NCBI GenBank assembly: GCA_039881145.1
Contig: JAYKKI010000061.1
Coordinates: forward strand, 10,142,001 to 10,206,000
From: Druceiella hillmani
Taxonomy: Eukaryota > Arthropoda > Insecta > Lepidoptera > Hepialidae
Length of the DNA stretch: 64,000 nucleotides
Reading direction: 5' to 3'
Within the stretch, counting starts at the first letter, position 1; every line of letters starts with the position of its first letter. Position numbers and translations under genes: made by a program. Positions 62,570 through 64,000 of this stretch are shown piece by piece. The notes beneath the pieces are model-generated. The model was not told the origin of the DNA. It saw only the letters and a program-made list of their open reading frames with translations, and made no database searches.

Positions 62570-62985
62570 TGTTTTAATCTGTAGTTTAATTTAATTTGTC
62601 TCTAGTATACTTTTCACAGGCATAAAAATATCGTATATTTCGGAAAAACTATGAGATATCAAACGATTTCCAAATTTCGTAATACCATAAGGCACTCGAA
62701 GTTAATATATTGTAGTGTTTCCGTCGAAATATTGTTAAGTATGGATAGAGCGTGCCAAATTTCAAGTTTCTCTGTTAAAAAGTTTATAAAAAAGCGACTC
62801 TGACAGCGAGATGGACAAACGTGTGATTGATATTATAAGGGTTTCGTTTTGAATACATAAGATATTAATTAATGTAAATTATTCTTGTATATTGTGCTCT
62901 CCGTGTCGTCTGCTTCCGAGTAGCGGACCTCGGCCCGACCCGAAACGACACGCCATCACGGTCGCGTCGTGTTGCCCATAGTTTC
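62570..62985. repeat. Retroposon-like tail and GC-rich patch
   Basis: 62,635-62,855 contains GATGGACAAACG and TATAAGGGTTTCGTTTT, a motif common near insect retroposon ends. 62,900-62,985 is a CpG-rich patch (CCGAGTAGCGGACCTCGGCC). Neither encodes protein. Confidence 0.5.
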
Positions 62986-63139
62986 AGATTTATGACTTTA
63001 GAGGTTTTAAAAATTCTTACTGGAAATAAATTTAATGAGCTTAAATGCAGTAATGTAGTAAATAAACGATATCAAATATAGCTATTTATTCCAGACGTTT
63101 AAATATTTAAATAAATATCGTATCCGCCCATCTATACAA

Positions 63140-63612
63140 ATTTTTGAAGTGAAAACTTCTTTAAACGCACCATGCATACTTTTTCTAAGCAGTGAACGAA
63201 ACTGAGCCATCACGCACGGGCCGGAGATGCTGAATAGCTATCACGCTTGAATCTATGAACCTGAATTGAAGAAATTCGGCTCAGCATCGTTCAATTGAAT
63301 TATTTCTTTAGGTGCACAATGCCCATTTCTTAAAATATGAAGTGAACTACTTTTAAGCGCACCATGCGCACTTCTAAATATCAAGTGAACTACTTTTTAG
63401 GTGTGCTTATGCGCACTTCCAAATATCAAGAGAACTTCTTTTTAGATTCACCATGCGCACTTCTAAATATCAAGTGAACTACTTTTTTAGTCATGTCAGC
63501 TTTTAGTAAATGTCAACTGAACTACTCTTTTAGGCGCACAATGCGCACTTCTAAATATCAAGTGAACCACCCTTTTAGGTGCACCATGCGAACATTTTTA
63601 AGATATTTAAAG
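63140..63612. repeat. Minisatellite of about 45-bp units
   Basis: About seven clear units from 63,311 to 63,612 plus a worn one near 63,150. Each has a CGCACCATGCGCACTTCT-like block, then AAATATCAAGTGAACTACTT. One unit near 63,490 is strongly diverged. Confidence 0.9.
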
Positions 63613-63671
63613 AAAATTTTAATCTGACGTATTTATAACGTACTTCAGGTTCCATAGACCTATTGTTTCAT

Positions 63672-63770
63672 ACTTACGGGAAAACTCGGCTCCCTTCGGC
63701 GTTAGCCAAGTGAGTTCACTGTCCTATACGGAGTGCATAATTTCAAGAATTACCTTTCATTTCTTATTAA
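63672..63770 (+). repeat. Dispersed GC-richer repeat, copy 2
   Basis: GGAAAACTCGGCTCCCTTCG, then AAGTGAGTTCACTG and TTTCAAGAATTACC. Same block order and orientation as 1,200-1,330. It follows directly on the minisatellite, suggesting both belong to one larger repeat. Confidence 0.7.
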
Positions 63771-64000
63771 TATTATAATACCTTGCATTTTTCCTGATTG
63801 GCCGAACTAAAATTCATCATATATCATCAATATAATTATTCATCATATATCATCAATTAATAGTAATTCTTATGTCCTATGAGGTAAATCAATGTTTTAT
63901 AGAATTTCGTGTAGCACAGTTTAGAAGATATTCCTAAAAATATCCACAAAACATATATAGCTCTTCCCCATTTCCGAAATTGCTAAGGTCAAAATAAAAA
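63771..64000. other. No gene seen
   Basis: AT-rich end of the window with a short direct repeat (CATCATATATCATCAAT twice near 63,817 and 63,840). Confidence 0.5.

Overview
This is AT-rich eukaryotic DNA, almost certainly an insect chromosome. A beetle is my best guess, from protein flavour only. The evidence is split CLIP-domain serine protease genes with GT-AG introns, TA microsatellites every few kilobases, and a dense mix of decayed insect-type transposons. Almost all apparent open reading frames are short shadows. The real coding content is short exons separated by long, transposon-filled introns.

The main gene is on the minus strand between 44,583 and 16,457. Seven exons (44,505-44,583; 27,769-27,914; 26,969-27,155; 25,345-25,520; 24,414-24,519; 17,895-18,072; 16,457-16,709) join with matching codon phases at all six introns. 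They give an intact 374-residue secreted CLIP-domain trypsin-like protease with signal peptide, clip domain, activation site, His/Asp/Ser triad and stop codon. A TATA box lies at 44,722-44,729. Proteases of this kind act in extracellular cascades such as melanization or Toll-ligand processing; which one applies here cannot be told from sequence. One clip-domain cysteine is replaced by arginine.

Two decayed relatives flank it. On the plus strand, 385-13,536 holds a relic with a clip exon, a His exon, a middle exon and a Ser exon, broken by stops and frameshifts and tail-to-tail with the intact gene. On the minus strand, 57,464-57,641 (still open, but GWG changed to GSG) and 61,275-61,436 (catalytic His changed to Tyr, frameshifted) are remnants of a third copy. 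The locus is therefore a shrinking tandem/inverted family of CLIP proteases.

Mobile elements by position: possible piggyBac fragment (2.6 kb); Ty3/gypsy element, minus (8.2-11.4 kb); LINE, minus (20.75-23.55 kb); mariner-like fragment (25.7-26.2 kb); Helitron 5' end (29.77-30.6 kb); Ty1/copia deletion derivative (36.8-38.6 kb); cysteine-module DNA transposon relic, minus (38.9-40.0 kb); Penelope-like element with GIY-YIG nuclease and a candidate hammerhead ribozyme, minus (41.28-43.0 kb); 297-bp MITE (46.0 kb); Harbinger transposase plus BESS-motif partner (49.0-50.0 kb); errantivirus-type endogenous element with env-like remnants, minus (52.36-55.96 kb); 1.39-kb TIR transposon (58.49-59.88 kb); 314-bp palindrome (60.9-61.2 kb); second LINE, plus (61.5-62.6 kb); minisatellite and a dispersed repeat at the right end (63.1-63.8 kb), the latter also present at 1.2 kb. 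No tRNA, rRNA or CRISPR array was recognised.
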